From positions 302,647 to 366,646 of the forward strand of contig NZ_BDCD01000013.1 of assembly GCF_001613325.1 (NCBI RefSeq): a stretch of DNA of 64,000 nucleotides. The letters run 5' to 3'. This document shows positions 1 to 8,724 of the stretch, in pieces. This DNA is from Nocardia yamanashiensis NBRC 100130. Lineage in GTDB: Bacteria; Actinomycetota; Actinomycetes; Mycobacteriales; Mycobacteriaceae. The position numbers were made by a program, and so were the translations under genes. Numbering within the stretch: the stretch's first letter is position 1; every line of letters begins with the position of its first letter. A model generated the notes under the pieces. The model saw only the letters and a list, made by a program, of their open reading frames with translations. It was not told the origin of the DNA and did no database searches.

Positions 1-1610
1 TCGACTGGAGCTGGGAGCTGCTCACCGACGCCGAACGCACCGTGCTGCGCCGGCTCGCGGTGTTCTCCGGCGGCGCGAGTCTGGAAGCAGCGGAACGGAT
101 CTGCGCCGACGACACCGTCGAACAGTGGGAGATCCTGGAGTTGCTGACCGCGCTCACCGAGAAATCGCTGCTGCGCGCCACGGCCGACAGCGAACCGCGC
201 TACCGCATGCTCGCCACCATCGAGCAGTACGCCCGGGAACGCCTGGAGGCCGCCGGTGAAGCGGATTCGATTCGGCGCGAACATCTTTCGTACTTCACCG
301 AACTGGCCGCCACCGCGGAACCGGAACTGCGCCGCGCCGACCAGTTGAAGTGGCTCGCGACGCTGGCGGCCGAACACGGCAATCTCACGGCGGCCCTACG
401 CGGCGCGATCGCCGCCGGTGACGCGCCCGGCGCCATGACGCTCGCCGCCGCGGCGGGCTGGTACTGGTGGCTGGGCGGGCACAAGGTGGAGGGCCTGGAG
501 CTGATCACCGCCGCCGCGGCGCTGCCCGGCGAGGTGGACGACGAGACCCGCGCCCTGGTGTACGGGCTGGTCGTGCATTTCATGTCGTCCGGCCCGAACG
601 ACGAGAACCAGCTGCAGGAATGGATTCACAAGGCGTCCGCACTGCACAAACCGGGCCCGAGCCGGCATCCGGCCATGCGATTCATCGGCGCGCTGGAAAG
701 CCTGCTGCAAGGACCGGACAATTTCCTGACCGCGTTCGAACCGCTGCTCACCGACGCCGATCCGTGGGTGCGGGCGCTGGCCCGGCTGCAACAGGGCAAG
801 ATGCGGGTCATGCTGGGGCGTCCCGGCCGGGAGGCGGACGAGTACCTGGAGGCGGCGGCCGCCGAATTCCGGGCCATCGGCGAACGCTGGGGGCTGTCGT
901 TCGCGCTCACCGAACTGGCCGACCGGGTGGCCATGCGCGGCGATTTCACCGCCGCCTGCGGACTTCTGGACGAAGCGCTCACCGTGGTCACCGCCGTCGG
1001 CACCCTGGAGGACGCGGTCCGGGTGGGCGCACGGCAGGCCCAATTATATTGGCTGCTGGGCGATTCCGCGCTGAGCACGGCCGCCATGGCCGGGGCGCAG
1101 CGAGCCGCCGACCGCGCGCGATGGCCGAATGCCCTGGCCGACTTGGCTTTACAGCGGGCGGAACTGGCGCGCTGGAACGGCGATACCGCGGAGGTGCATC
1201 GCCAGATCGAGATCGCCCGGACCATGCTGGGCGCGGACGCCGCGCTGCCCAATATCAGTGCGACCTTCCACAACCTGCTCGGCTATACGGCCACCGATCT
1301 CGGCGTCGCCCGCGAACACCACGCGCAGGCCTACCGCTCGGCGCTGGCCGCCGGCTACGCGCCGCTGATCGCCCGAATCCTGGTCGGCGCGGCGGATCTG
1401 GCGCTGCGCGACGGCCAGGACGCGCAGGCGGTGCGGCTGCTGGCGGCCGGTGACGCGGTGCGCGGCCTGCCGGATCGCTCGCTGCCGGATACCACCCGGA
1501 TCGAGCGGGAAACGCGAAATCGCCTCGGCGAAGCGGACTTCACCGAGGCGATGACGGAGGGGACGGCGGGCGATTGGACCGAGCTGGTCGCGGTCACGCT
1601 CGCTTGTTGA
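1..1610 (+). CDS. AfsR/LuxR-type regulator, C-terminal part (5' truncated by window)
   Basis: The frame is open from base 3 to a TGA at 1608-1610 (535 codons seen); the start lies outside the window. The visible part begins with a winged-helix-like segment (DWSWELLT, LRRLAVFSGG) and the motif YRMLATIEQYARERLEAAGE. In AfsR/BTAD and related ATPase regulators this follows an NB-ARC-type ATPase domain. The remainder is alanine-rich and helical, consistent with a tetratricopeptide-like array. No LuxR helix-turn-helix is seen at the C-terminus, so any DNA-binding domain would be N-terminal, as in SARP/AfsR proteins (inference). It converges on the exporter permease and overlaps it by 17 bases. Confidence 0.75.
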   Translation, partial: DWSWELLTDAERTVLRRLAVFSGGASLEAAERICADDTVEQWEILELLTALTEKSLLRATADSEPRYRMLATIEQYARERLEAAGEADSIRREHLSYFTELAATAEPELRRADQLKWLATLAAEHGNLTAALRGAIAAGDAPGAMTLAAAAGWYWWLGGHKVEGLELITAAAALPGEVDDETRALVYGLVVHFMSSGPNDENQLQEWIHKASALHKPGPSRHPAMRFIGALESLLQGPDNFLTAFEPLLTDADPWVRALARLQQGKMRVMLGRPGREADEYLEAAAAEFRAIGERWGLSFALTELADRVAMRGDFTAACGLLDEALTVVTAVGTLEDAVRVGARQAQLYWLLGDSALSTAAMAGAQRAADRARWPNALADLALQRAELARWNGDTAEVHRQIEIARTMLGADAALPNISATFHNLLGYTATDLGVAREHHAQAYRSALAAGYAPLIARILVGAADLALRDGQDAQAVRLLAAGDAVRGLPDRSLPDTTRIERETRNRLGEADFTEAMTEGTAGDWTELVAVTLAC

Positions 1611-2355
1611 AAGTGGAACGCGACCACAGGTATCCGACGATGGCGAACCCGGCGGCCCAGGCCAGCGCGGCGGCGGTGTAACCGGCCGACGGGTTGCCTT
1701 CCAGGAACCCGCGCAGCGATTCGATGATCGGCGTGAAGGGCTGGTACTGGGCGAACTGCCGGACGCCCTGGCCCATTTTGTCGGCGGGCACCACCGCGCT
1801 GCTCAGGAAGGGCAGCATGATCAGCGGCACCACCGACATGCCCGCGGCCTCAGGGGTTTTCGCGGCCATACCGAGGGCGACCGTGAGCCAGGAGGCCGCG
1901 AACGCCGTCGCCGCCATGACGCCGATGGCGCCCAGCCAGTCGGCCGCGGAGGCGTCCGGGCGGAAGCCCAGCGCGAAGGCGACCGCCAGCACCGCCACGA
2001 TGGCGATGGCATTGGTCAGCATGGTGGCGACCACGTGGCCGGTGAGCACCGCGCCGCGCGAGACGTCCATGACCTTGAACCGATTGATGATGCCCTTGGC
2101 CATGTCCGAGCTCACCGAGACCGCGGTCCCGGACAGCCCGTAGCTGATGGCCAGCAGGATCATGCCCGGGGTGGCGTAGTCGATGTAGTGGCCGCCGACG
2201 TCGAAGGCGCTGCCGAACACGTACACGAAGATGAGCAGCATGACGACCGGCATGAGCGCGGCGTTGAAGATGGTGACGGGGTTGCGCGCGGTGTGTTTGA
2301 AGTTGCGGCGCAACATGATCGAGGAATCTGCCAGGGTGGCGGTGATGGTGCTCAT
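1594..2355 (-). CDS. ABC-2 type transporter permease, DrrB-like
   Basis: This 253-residue integral membrane protein has about six hydrophobic helices and the usual ABC-2 layout: a soluble N-terminus (LRRNFKHTARNP), then the first helix (MPVVMLLIFVYVFG). The C-terminal QYQPFTPIIESLRG is typical of DrrB-family daunorubicin-exporter permeases. Its ATG shares a base with the stop of the ATPase gene (TAATG), which implies translational coupling and one transport complex. The substrate cannot be read from sequence; antibiotic, lipid or peptide export are all known for the family. Confidence 0.88.
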   Translation of the reverse strand: MSTITATLADSSIMLRRNFKHTARNPVTIFNAALMPVVMLLIFVYVFGSAFDVGGHYIDYATPGMILLAISYGLSGTAVSVSSDMAKGIINRFKVMDVSRGAVLTGHVVATMLTNAIAIVAVLAVAFALGFRPDASAADWLGAIGVMAATAFAASWLTVALGMAAKTPEAAGMSVVPLIMLPFLSSAVVPADKMGQGVRQFAQYQPFTPIIESLRGFLEGNPSAGYTAAALAWAAGFAIVGYLWSRSTFNKRA

Positions 2356-3296
2356 TACGCTTCGGCCTCCGTGGTGGCGTGCCCGGTCAGGGCGAGGAAA
2401 ACATCATCGAGATCAGGGGTGTGGACGGTGACTTCGGCGGCTTCCACCGAGTACTCGGCGAGCCGGTTCAGCAGGCCGCGCAGGAATTTCGAGTCGCCGT
2501 CGCCGGGCACGCGCAGGGTCAGCGCCTCGGCGTCGACGGTGGCATCGGGCAGGATGCGCGCCGCCGCTTCGACTTCGGACGGGTGGGCGAAGCGCAGGCC
2601 GATGTAGCTGCCGGGGATGCGGCGCTTGAGTTCCGACGCGGTGCCCTCGGCGACGATCCGGCCCTGGTCCAGCACCGCGATGTGGTCGGCCAGCTGGTCG
2701 GCTTCCTCGAGGTACTGGGTGGTGAGGAAGATGGTCGCGCCGTCGCCGACCAGTTCCCGCACGATCTCCCACATGGTGCGCCGGCTGCGCGGATCCAATC
2801 CGGTGGTCGGCTCGTCCAGAAAGATGATCTGCGGCTTGCTGACCAGTGTCATGGCCAGATCCAGCTTGCGGCGCATACCGCCGGAGTAGGTCGCGGCGCG
2901 CTTGCCGGCCGCCTCGGTGAGCTCGAAGCGTTCGAGCAGTCCGCCGACCACCGCCTTGCGCTCGGCGCCGCGCAGCCGATGGATGTCCGCCATCAGCTCC
3001 AGGTTCTCGGTGCCGGTCAGCAGATCGTCCACCGCGGCGAACTGCCCGGTGACCCCGATCGCCTTGCGCACCAGTTCGGGCTGGGTCGAAAGATCATGTC
3101 CCGCAACCTGAGCCGTGCCGCCGTCCGCCTGCAACAGGGTGGTGAGCACATTGACCGTGGTGGTCTTGCCCGCCCCGTTCGGGCCGAGCAGCGAGAAGAT
3201 CGTGCCCGTGCCGATGTTCAGGTCGATGCCGTCCAGGACCGTCTTGTCCTTGTAAGCCTTCCGCAACCCGGAGGCCGCGATTGCTGTGCTGTTCAT
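2355..3296 (-). CDS. ABC transporter ATP-binding protein, DrrA-like
   Basis: This 313-residue ATPase has Walker A (GPNGAGKTTTVN), the Q-loop region, signature YSGGMRRKLDLA, Walker B (IIFLDEPTTGLDP) and a switch histidine-region variant (FLTTQYLEEADQL), with the C-terminal DUF4162-type extension of the DrrA family. I chose the ATG at 3296 (MNSTAIAASGL); a TTG at 3314 in frame would add six residues. No clear Shine-Dalgarno precedes the ATG, so the transcript may be leaderless. It pairs with the downstream permease. The heptamer repeats just upstream (3318-3358) suggest control by a SARP-like activator. Confidence 0.9.
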   Translation of the reverse strand: MNSTAIAASGLRKAYKDKTVLDGIDLNIGTGTIFSLLGPNGAGKTTTVNVLTTLLQADGGTAQVAGHDLSTQPELVRKAIGVTGQFAAVDDLLTGTENLELMADIHRLRGAERKAVVGGLLERFELTEAAGKRAATYSGGMRRKLDLAMTLVSKPQIIFLDEPTTGLDPRSRRTMWEIVRELVGDGATIFLTTQYLEEADQLADHIAVLDQGRIVAEGTASELKRRIPGSYIGLRFAHPSEVEAAARILPDATVDAEALTLRVPGDGDSKFLRGLLNRLAEYSVEAAEVTVHTPDLDDVFLALTGHATTEAEA

Positions 3297-3317
3297 GTGG
3301 ACTACTTTGGGCAACCC

Positions 3318-3358
3318 GCCTGATATCGACCTGACACCGGCCTGACATGCCCCCTGAC
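3318..3358 (-). promoter_or_regulatory. Four phased heptamer repeats upstream of the exporter (SARP-box-like)
   Basis: On the plus strand, GCCTGAT (3318), ACCTGAC (3329), GCCTGAC (3340) and CCCTGAC (3352) repeat at 11, 11 and 12 bp. Read towards the exporter this is GTCAGGG, GTCAGGC, GTCAGGT, ATCAGGC. SARP activators (DnrI, ActII-ORF4, AfsR) bind heptamers phased at 11 bp next to the -10 region. The last copy ends 21 bp before the ATPase ATG. Binding is inference. Confidence 0.55.
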
Positions 3359-3374
3359 GCGATATCCGCGCAGG

Positions 3375-4391
3375 TCAGCGCCTGGATCGGGCGGTCGTTC
3401 GGATCTGTTGCGGGGTGGCGCCGTACCAGCGGCGCACCACCCGGGTCAGCGCGGACTGCTCGCGCAGGCCGATCAGGGCGGTGATACGGCTCATGGGCAG
3501 ATCGGTTTCGCACAGCAGCCGATAGGTGACGTCGCGGCGGGCCTCGTCGAGGACCGCGGTGAAAGTCGTTCCCTCCGTGGCCAATGCGCGCTGCAGGGAA
3601 CGCTCGTGCATGCTCAGGGTGCGGGCGACGCCGTCCAGATCGGGTTTGGATTCGGCGAACGCGCGGTCGATGGCGAGGCGGACCCGGGCGGTCATGGTGC
3701 GGTCGACTTCGGGGAAGTTCCGGTCCAGATAGTCCATGGCGAGCTGGTGCAGGATCGGATTGCGGCCGGCCATGGGCTTGGCGAGTTGCTCGACCGGGAA
3801 CCGGAACAGCGTGGTCGGCATGTCGAATCGCACATCCGCGCCGAAGAATTCGACGTACCGGTCCACCGGCGCCCGGGGCGGATGGGGCAGATGGACGGTG
3901 CGCAATCCGTAATCGCCGCCCGTACTGCGGCTCAGATGCCGGTGCACCGTGCCCGCGCCGTGGTCGACGCCCTGGCAGAAACCGGTGGCCTCGGCGATAT
4001 CCCGGTAGTTCAGCGCGATCATGCCGGCTTGCCCGTCCGGGTCCGGGATCAATCCGATGGACAGCCCGGTGTGGTGAATGAACAGGAATCGCTGCGCGCA
4101 CGCGATGGCGTCGCCGACGGTGGCGGCATTGGCCACCGCGACCGACAGCGGTCCGAAGACCGTGGCGGGCTGGCGGGCGGCCAGGCGGAGACCGAAATCG
4201 GGACAGGCCAATTCGGCCGCGGCCAGTTCGAGCGCCCATCCCGTGGCGTCCGCCGAGATCAGGGCGTCGTCGCTGTCGATGCTCGCGGTGGCGATATCGA
4301 AACGGCGGAGCAGCGCCGCGCCGTCGCCGCCCAGTTCCGCGACCAGTTCGCAGTAGCCCCGCAGCCCGGCGGCGCGCGCCATTATCACCAT
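3375..4391 (-). CDS. AraC-family transcriptional regulator (OruR/ArgR-like N-domain)
   Basis: The 338-residue protein has the layout of the AraC subgroup with an 'arabinose-binding-like' N-domain (YCELVAELGGDGAALLRRFDI, then FGPLSVAVANAATVGDAI). Its C-terminal double helix-turn-helix contains SMHERSLQRALATEGTTF and DLPMSRITALIGLREQSALTR, followed by RWYGATPQQIR. I start it at the ATG at 4391 because a purine-rich GGGGAGGGG lies 7 bases upstream; an in-frame start at 4532 is less likely. It is divergent from the CocE-type hydrolase and 78 bp upstream of the co-oriented exporter, so either could be its target. The direct repeats at 4548-4579 are a candidate operator. Confidence 0.88.
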   Translation of the reverse strand: MVIMARAAGLRGYCELVAELGGDGAALLRRFDIATASIDSDDALISADATGWALELAAAELACPDFGLRLAARQPATVFGPLSVAVANAATVGDAIACAQRFLFIHHTGLSIGLIPDPDGQAGMIALNYRDIAEATGFCQGVDHGAGTVHRHLSRSTGGDYGLRTVHLPHPPRAPVDRYVEFFGADVRFDMPTTLFRFPVEQLAKPMAGRNPILHQLAMDYLDRNFPEVDRTMTARVRLAIDRAFAESKPDLDGVARTLSMHERSLQRALATEGTTFTAVLDEARRDVTYRLLCETDLPMSRITALIGLREQSALTRVVRRWYGATPQQIRTTARSRR

Positions 4392-4547
4392 CCGCGCGCC
4401 CCTCCCCGCCAAGTTCGTGTCATTTCCAGCCGAGTTCGGATCGTAGCCAGCCATGATCGTCTGAGACAAGCAATCGACAATTTCACAAGTTCGAGCTGGG
4501 AAAAGTCGTGCAGCAAGCTCGAATTCCGGCACTGCGGACGCCCTGCT

Positions 4548-4579
4548 TGTCGCCCAGGGGTAAAACGATGTCGCCCAGG
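4548..4579. promoter_or_regulatory. 21-bp-phased direct repeat, candidate AraC operator
   Basis: TGTCGCCCAGG occurs perfectly at 4548-4558 and again at 4569-4579, a period of 21 bp (two helical turns). It lies between the divergent AraC regulator (start 4391) and the hydrolase (start 4648). AraC proteins typically bind direct half-sites about 21 bp apart, here 69 bp upstream of the hydrolase ATG. Assignment to this regulator is inferred. Confidence 0.5.
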
Positions 4580-4647
4580 AACGAGTCTTACTTACTCACC
4601 GGTAGCAACAATCTGGCGGTACCGATGATGAGAGGTGGGACACAGCG

Positions 4648-6735
4648 ATGACATCGCAGTGGCGGACGCGACAGTTCGCCGTGAAGGGTCTGGTGGCGGC
4701 GGCGGCCGTACTGGCGTGCGTGCCGTTCCTGACGCCGTCGGCGGCCGGTGAGCCGGGCGGGGAGTTCACCGGAATCGACGGCGGCGCACTGGCTTCCGCC
4801 TGGACGGCCGCGGTGGACGGGCCGCAGCCCTACCACGGCATCGCCCCCGATCTGGCCGTGCCGATCACCATGAGCGACGGCGCGGTGCTGAAGGCCGACA
4901 TCATCCACCCGGCGCAGGACGGCCGGATGGCCGGCGGTCAGCGACCGGTCATCCTGCAGATGCAGGGTTACGGCAAGGTGGCGATGCTGGCGGGTCAGGC
5001 GGTGCTGTACGCCGCCGACGGGCTGGGCATCAAACAGCCGCTGGAGAATTGGATCGGCTCGCTGAACCTGCCCGGCGTCGGCCTGGACGGCCTGTTCGAT
5101 CTCACCCGGCAGGCCGACTCCGGCGCCATCGAAGCGGCGGTACAGGACTGGGCGCTCGCCGACGCCGGATACACCCTGGTGCAGGTCGATCTGCGCGGCA
5201 CCGGCACGTCCGAGGGCGCCTGGCAGGTCTTCGGCGACCGGGAGAAGCAGGACATCGCCGAGGTGATCGATTGGATCACCCGGCAACCCTGGAGCGACGG
5301 CAATGTCGGCACCATGGGCATCTCCTTCACCGCGATCGCCGCGCTGGAGGCCACGGATCGTAAGCCCCCGGGCTTGAAGGCGGTGTTCGCCTACGAGGGC
5401 AGCGCGGACATCTTCAACGACATCGCCGGCAGCGGCGGCGCGGTCGGCGTCGGCTTCCTGGTGCCGTGGCTGCTGGGCGTCAACGCGCTCAAGATGATTC
5501 CCGACATCACCTCGCTGCTGGTCGGAAAGTTCGATCCCGCACAGCAATTGCAGTGGCTGAAGGACCGCATCGCCAACCCGCTGACCCTGGTGGACATGGT
5601 GATCAACGGCTACACCGCATTGAGCCCCGACCAGCTGACCGCGAACACCCGCCAGCTGGTCGACCCGAGTTCGTATTTCCGGCGCGGCCTGAAGACCGAT
5701 GTGAGCCGCATCCAGGTGCCGACCTTCATGGTGGGCGCGTGGTTCGACATCTTCGGCAGCACGCCCACCGCCACTTTCGACGGCATCCCGCTGCCGCGCG
5801 AACAGAAGAAGCTGATCATGGGCGACGGCTATCACCTCGGCACCGGGGTGGCGGGCTTCGGGCACGCGGGCATGCCGCCGCGCCTGGACGTGCTGCAGCG
5901 GGCCTGGTTCGACCACTGGTTGCGCGGTATCGACAACGGCATCGAGAAATACAGCCCGATGGTCGTCGAACAGCAGGGCGGCGGCTGGACCGACGTACCG
6001 GAGTTCCCGCGCACCGAGGCGACCTACCGGCGCATGTACCTCGACGACATTCCTTCCGGCACCGCTAATTCCAGGTACGACGGCGGTCTGTCCGCGTCGC
6101 CGCGCCAGGCGGCGGTGAACGATCTGACCGTCGCGCCCGGCCTGCTCAGCCTGTGCGGCCGCGACATGGCCCGGATCACCGCCGGCGTGACCTCCATCAT
6201 CGAAGCCTGCGGCAATGATTCGCGAGTGTGGGAGAACGACGGCCTGTCCTTCACCAGCAATCCGGTGGCCGAGGCGACAACTCTGACCGGTCCCATCAAC
6301 GCGCACCTGAACGTGGTCCACGACGCCGCCGACGGCTACTGGGTCGCGACGGTCAACGATGTCGCACCGGACGGCAGTTCGCGCGAGATCTCCACCGGCC
6401 AGCTGGTGTCCTCGATGCGGCAGATCGACGAGGCCAACAGCAAGACCTCGGCGAACGGCGACTACACCGCCCCCGCCTACTACCTCGATCTCGATCGGCG
6501 GGAGCGGACCGAACCGGGCGTCCCGGTCACCCTCGATATCGCGCTGACCCCCATCGAAGCGGTACTGCAACCGGGCCACCGGCTGCGCATCGATGTGTAC
6601 GCGAGCAACTTCCCGAAGGGATTGCCGCCCATGCCCTTCCTCTACGACTCCGGCCTGAAGCCCCAGCGGCTCCGCCTCGACCCGGCGGCCCCGAGCTGGG
6701 TCAATGTCGCACTGACCCAGGCGATTCCGGAGTAA
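4648..6735 (+). CDS. Exported CocE/NonD-family (X-Pro dipeptidyl-peptidase-like) hydrolase
   Basis: This 695-residue serine hydrolase has an N-terminal signal sequence (RQFAVKGLVAAAAVLACVPFLTPSAAG), so it probably acts outside the membrane. The alpha/beta-hydrolase core follows: DLRGTGTSEG, the nucleophile-elbow equivalent GTMGISFTAIAALEA with candidate Ser in GIS, a likely acid in GAWFDIFGS and a likely His around GYHLGTG. The second half is the beta-sandwich of the X-Pro dipeptidyl-peptidase C-terminal type (PGVPVTLDIALTPIEAVLQ, HRLRIDVYASNFP). Family members hydrolyse esters, peptides or beta-lactams; the substrate here is unknown. It is transcribed away from the AraC regulator and ends at a strong hairpin. 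Confidence 0.85.
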   Translation: MTSQWRTRQFAVKGLVAAAAVLACVPFLTPSAAGEPGGEFTGIDGGALASAWTAAVDGPQPYHGIAPDLAVPITMSDGAVLKADIIHPAQDGRMAGGQRPVILQMQGYGKVAMLAGQAVLYAADGLGIKQPLENWIGSLNLPGVGLDGLFDLTRQADSGAIEAAVQDWALADAGYTLVQVDLRGTGTSEGAWQVFGDREKQDIAEVIDWITRQPWSDGNVGTMGISFTAIAALEATDRKPPGLKAVFAYEGSADIFNDIAGSGGAVGVGFLVPWLLGVNALKMIPDITSLLVGKFDPAQQLQWLKDRIANPLTLVDMVINGYTALSPDQLTANTRQLVDPSSYFRRGLKTDVSRIQVPTFMVGAWFDIFGSTPTATFDGIPLPREQKKLIMGDGYHLGTGVAGFGHAGMPPRLDVLQRAWFDHWLRGIDNGIEKYSPMVVEQQGGGWTDVPEFPRTEATYRRMYLDDIPSGTANSRYDGGLSASPRQAAVNDLTVAPGLLSLCGRDMARITAGVTSIIEACGNDSRVWENDGLSFTSNPVAEATTLTGPINAHLNVVHDAADGYWVATVNDVAPDGSSREISTGQLVSSMRQIDEANSKTSANGDYTAPAYYLDLDRRERTEPGVPVTLDIALTPIEAVLQPGHRLRIDVYASNFPKGLPPMPFLYDSGLKPQRLRLDPAAPSWVNVALTQAIPE

Positions 6736-6749
6736 CGCCGAGCACCACC

Positions 6750-6783
6750 CGAGGGCCGGACACCACGCGGTGTCCGGCCCTCG
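6750..6783 (+). terminator. Hairpin terminator after the CocE-like gene
   Basis: A perfect stem of 14 bp or slightly more (CGAGGGCCGGACAC at 6750-6763 with GTGTCCGGCCCTCG at 6770-6783) and a six-base loop lies 15 bases after the stop codon. There is no long T-run, which is usual for high-GC actinobacteria. Confidence 0.8.
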
Positions 6784-6840
6784 TTCGCGATCGGGGGCGA
6801 TTCGAGTGGGCCACCGCCCGCTGGACGGCAGCAGCATAGT

Positions 6841-6870
6841 TTGATACACATGGAGCTCTATGTATCAAAT
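6841..6870. promoter_or_regulatory. AT-rich palindrome upstream of WS/DGAT (operator candidate)
   Basis: TTTGATACA (6841-6849) and TGTATCAAA (6862-6870) form a perfect 9-bp inverted repeat around a 12-bp spacer containing GAGCTC. It stands out as AT-rich in very GC-rich DNA, about 70 bp before the acyltransferase start. The size and symmetry suit a TetR- or GntR-type dimer; no matching regulator gene is adjacent. Confidence 0.55.
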
Positions 6871-6938
6871 AGCCGGACGACAGTGTGGTCGCCGCACCAC
6901 CCGCCTCGCATGCCGCGAGCTGGCCGAAGGACGCCGTC

Positions 6939-8294
6939 GTGCCGACCCTGCACATGAACCCCCTGGATTGGTCGTTCCTGGCCACCGAATCCGACAGCAC
7001 GCTGACCCATGTCGGCGGGCTGGTGGTGTACCGCGCCCCGGACAGCGGGTTCGGCGAGCGGCTGACCGAGGCGTACCGCGGCTATGCGACGCCCGCCGCG
7101 CCCTTCCACAAGAAACCCAATACCGGACTGCTCGGCCGGGTGGTGCCGCACTGGGATGTGGTGGAACGCATCGACGCCGAGCAGCATGTGCGCTACCACC
7201 GGACAGCGGGCGGCCGGGATGCGCTGCGGGAGTTGGTGTCCCGGCTGCACGGTGAGCGTATGGATCGGGCCAAACCGATGTGGGAGATCCATGTGATCGA
7301 CGGGGCCGGGGACGGGCGGGTGGCGGCCTTCATGAAGGTGCATCACTCGCTGGCGGACGGGGTGTCGCTGGTCAAGCTGGCCGGGCGGACCATGGCGGAT
7401 CGGCCGCAGCGCAGTTTCCTCGCACCCATGTGGGCGCAGGCGCGGCGGCGCGCTTCGGGCGGGAAACCGGCGGCGCGCGGCGGCGGGATGCTCGACGCGG
7501 TGCGCGCCCAGGTGACGTCCCCGCTCGCGCTGCTGGCCGCGATCAACCGCGTGTACCTGCCCGGTTTCGCGGAAAAGGCGCTGGTGAAGCCGTTTTCAGC
7601 GCCGGACTCGATCCTGAACGGCGCGATCACCAGCGAACGCGGCGTGGTCACCTGCAGCGTGGCGCTGCCGCGCGCGCAGGCCCTGGCGGCGCGGGCCGGC
7701 GGTACCGTCAACGATGTGGTCCTGGCGGTCTGCGCGGGCGCGCTGCGCGAATATCTGGGCGAGCTCGGCAAGCTGCCCGGCGCACCGCTGGTCGCCGCCA
7801 TGCCGATCTCCTTCCAGCCCAGCGACAGTGACGGCACCGGCGGCAATGCGCTGAGCTTCGGGCTGGCCACGCTCGCCACCGAGATCGCGGATCCGGCGGC
7901 GCGCTACCGGGCCATCGTGGCCTCGACGGCCGCCGCCAAACGGCATATGAGCCGGTTGCCGCGCTCGGCCATCCTGCCCTATACGACCCTGTTCATGGCC
8001 CCGGTCACCACGGCGGCCGTCACCGGGCTGGGCCATCGCGTCCCGCCCATGTTCAATGTGGTGATCTCGAATGTGCCGGGGCCGCAAGCGGATCTGTTCC
8101 ATCACGGCGCCCAGCTCGAGGAGTGGTATCCGGCCTCGATTCCGATGGCGGGCCAGGCCCTGAACATCACCGTGCTGTCCTACGCCGGCCGCCTGCACTT
8201 CGGTTTCACCGCCTGCGCGGCCGCGCTCCCGGACCCGGGCCGCCTGGCGCCGGCCGCCGATGCGGCCATGACCGCGCTCGAGCGGGCGCTGTAA
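6939..8294 (+). CDS. WS/DGAT-family O-acyltransferase (wax ester/TAG synthase) #1
   Basis: This 451-residue member of the wax-ester synthase/acyl-CoA:diacylglycerol acyltransferase family carries the catalytic HHxxxDG motif as HHSLADG. It also has the family N-terminus NPLDWSFLATES, the conserved GGTVNDVVLAVCAGALREYL and, near the end, the NVVISNVPGP block. The role is acyl-CoA-dependent esterification of diacylglycerol or fatty alcohols for storage lipid at the membrane. I prefer the GTG at 6939, with GAAGGA 7 bases upstream, over the longer frame from 6885; the ATG at 6954 is also possible. A palindrome at 6841-6870 lies in its promoter. A second paralogue is at 38321. Confidence 0.9.
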   Translation: MPTLHMNPLDWSFLATESDSTLTHVGGLVVYRAPDSGFGERLTEAYRGYATPAAPFHKKPNTGLLGRVVPHWDVVERIDAEQHVRYHRTAGGRDALRELVSRLHGERMDRAKPMWEIHVIDGAGDGRVAAFMKVHHSLADGVSLVKLAGRTMADRPQRSFLAPMWAQARRRASGGKPAARGGGMLDAVRAQVTSPLALLAAINRVYLPGFAEKALVKPFSAPDSILNGAITSERGVVTCSVALPRAQALAARAGGTVNDVVLAVCAGALREYLGELGKLPGAPLVAAMPISFQPSDSDGTGGNALSFGLATLATEIADPAARYRAIVASTAAAKRHMSRLPRSAILPYTTLFMAPVTTAAVTGLGHRVPPMFNVVISNVPGPQADLFHHGAQLEEWYPASIPMAGQALNITVLSYAGRLHFGFTACAAALPDPGRLAPAADAAMTALERAL

Positions 8295-8299
8295 CCGGC

Positions 8300-8638
8300 T
8301 CACCCCCGCAGCGCGGCGGCCGCGATGGCGTATTCGCGCGCCCCGATCTCCGGGCGCCCGGTGGCCAGCAGCCGCCGTTCCAGCGCGCGGCCCAGATCGG
8401 CGCGGCAGCTGAGGTGATTGCCCCGCGACACCTCGATGGTGCCGCGCTGAATCCGCGCCACCCGGCCGTCCGGCAGGTACACCACCAGCCCGCGATATCC
8501 GAGATTGCGCTGCAATCGGCCGTCGACCAGCGGCGGGGCGGCCGCGATGCAGGCCAGTACATCCTGGGCGGCAACGGGATCGAGCCGCCAGGCGGGATTC
8601 GGCCGCGCCGAATACAGATCCAGCTCCACCTCGACCAT
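8300..8638 (-). CDS. Small conserved hypothetical protein
   Basis: This 112-residue protein begins MVEVELDLYSARPNPAWRL and has no signal peptide or membrane segment. I take the ATG at 8638, where GGAG sits at a good distance upstream, rather than an in-frame start at 8863 whose extra residues look non-coding. The order of short strand-like and helical segments suggests a small alpha/beta fold. The stop is 5 bases from that of the acyltransferase (convergent), and it is divergent from phoD. No function is assignable. Confidence 0.65.
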   Translation of the reverse strand: MVEVELDLYSARPNPAWRLDPVAAQDVLACIAAAPPLVDGRLQRNLGYRGLVVYLPDGRVARIQRGTIEVSRGNHLSCRADLGRALERRLLATGRPEIGAREYAIAAAALRG

Positions 8639-8724
8639 GTCACGACTCCGGGGCGGTAGTTCGGTGGTGACTCCAGAGTACGAGAATGACGCGGCGCGGT
8701 GAACGCCCGGCGGGCCGGACCGCC

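Noticed and set aside
4588..6849. 753-residue minus-strand open frame opposite the CocE-like gene
   Set aside because: It has no recognisable motif and lies opposite a clear hydrolase with signal peptide and ribosome context.
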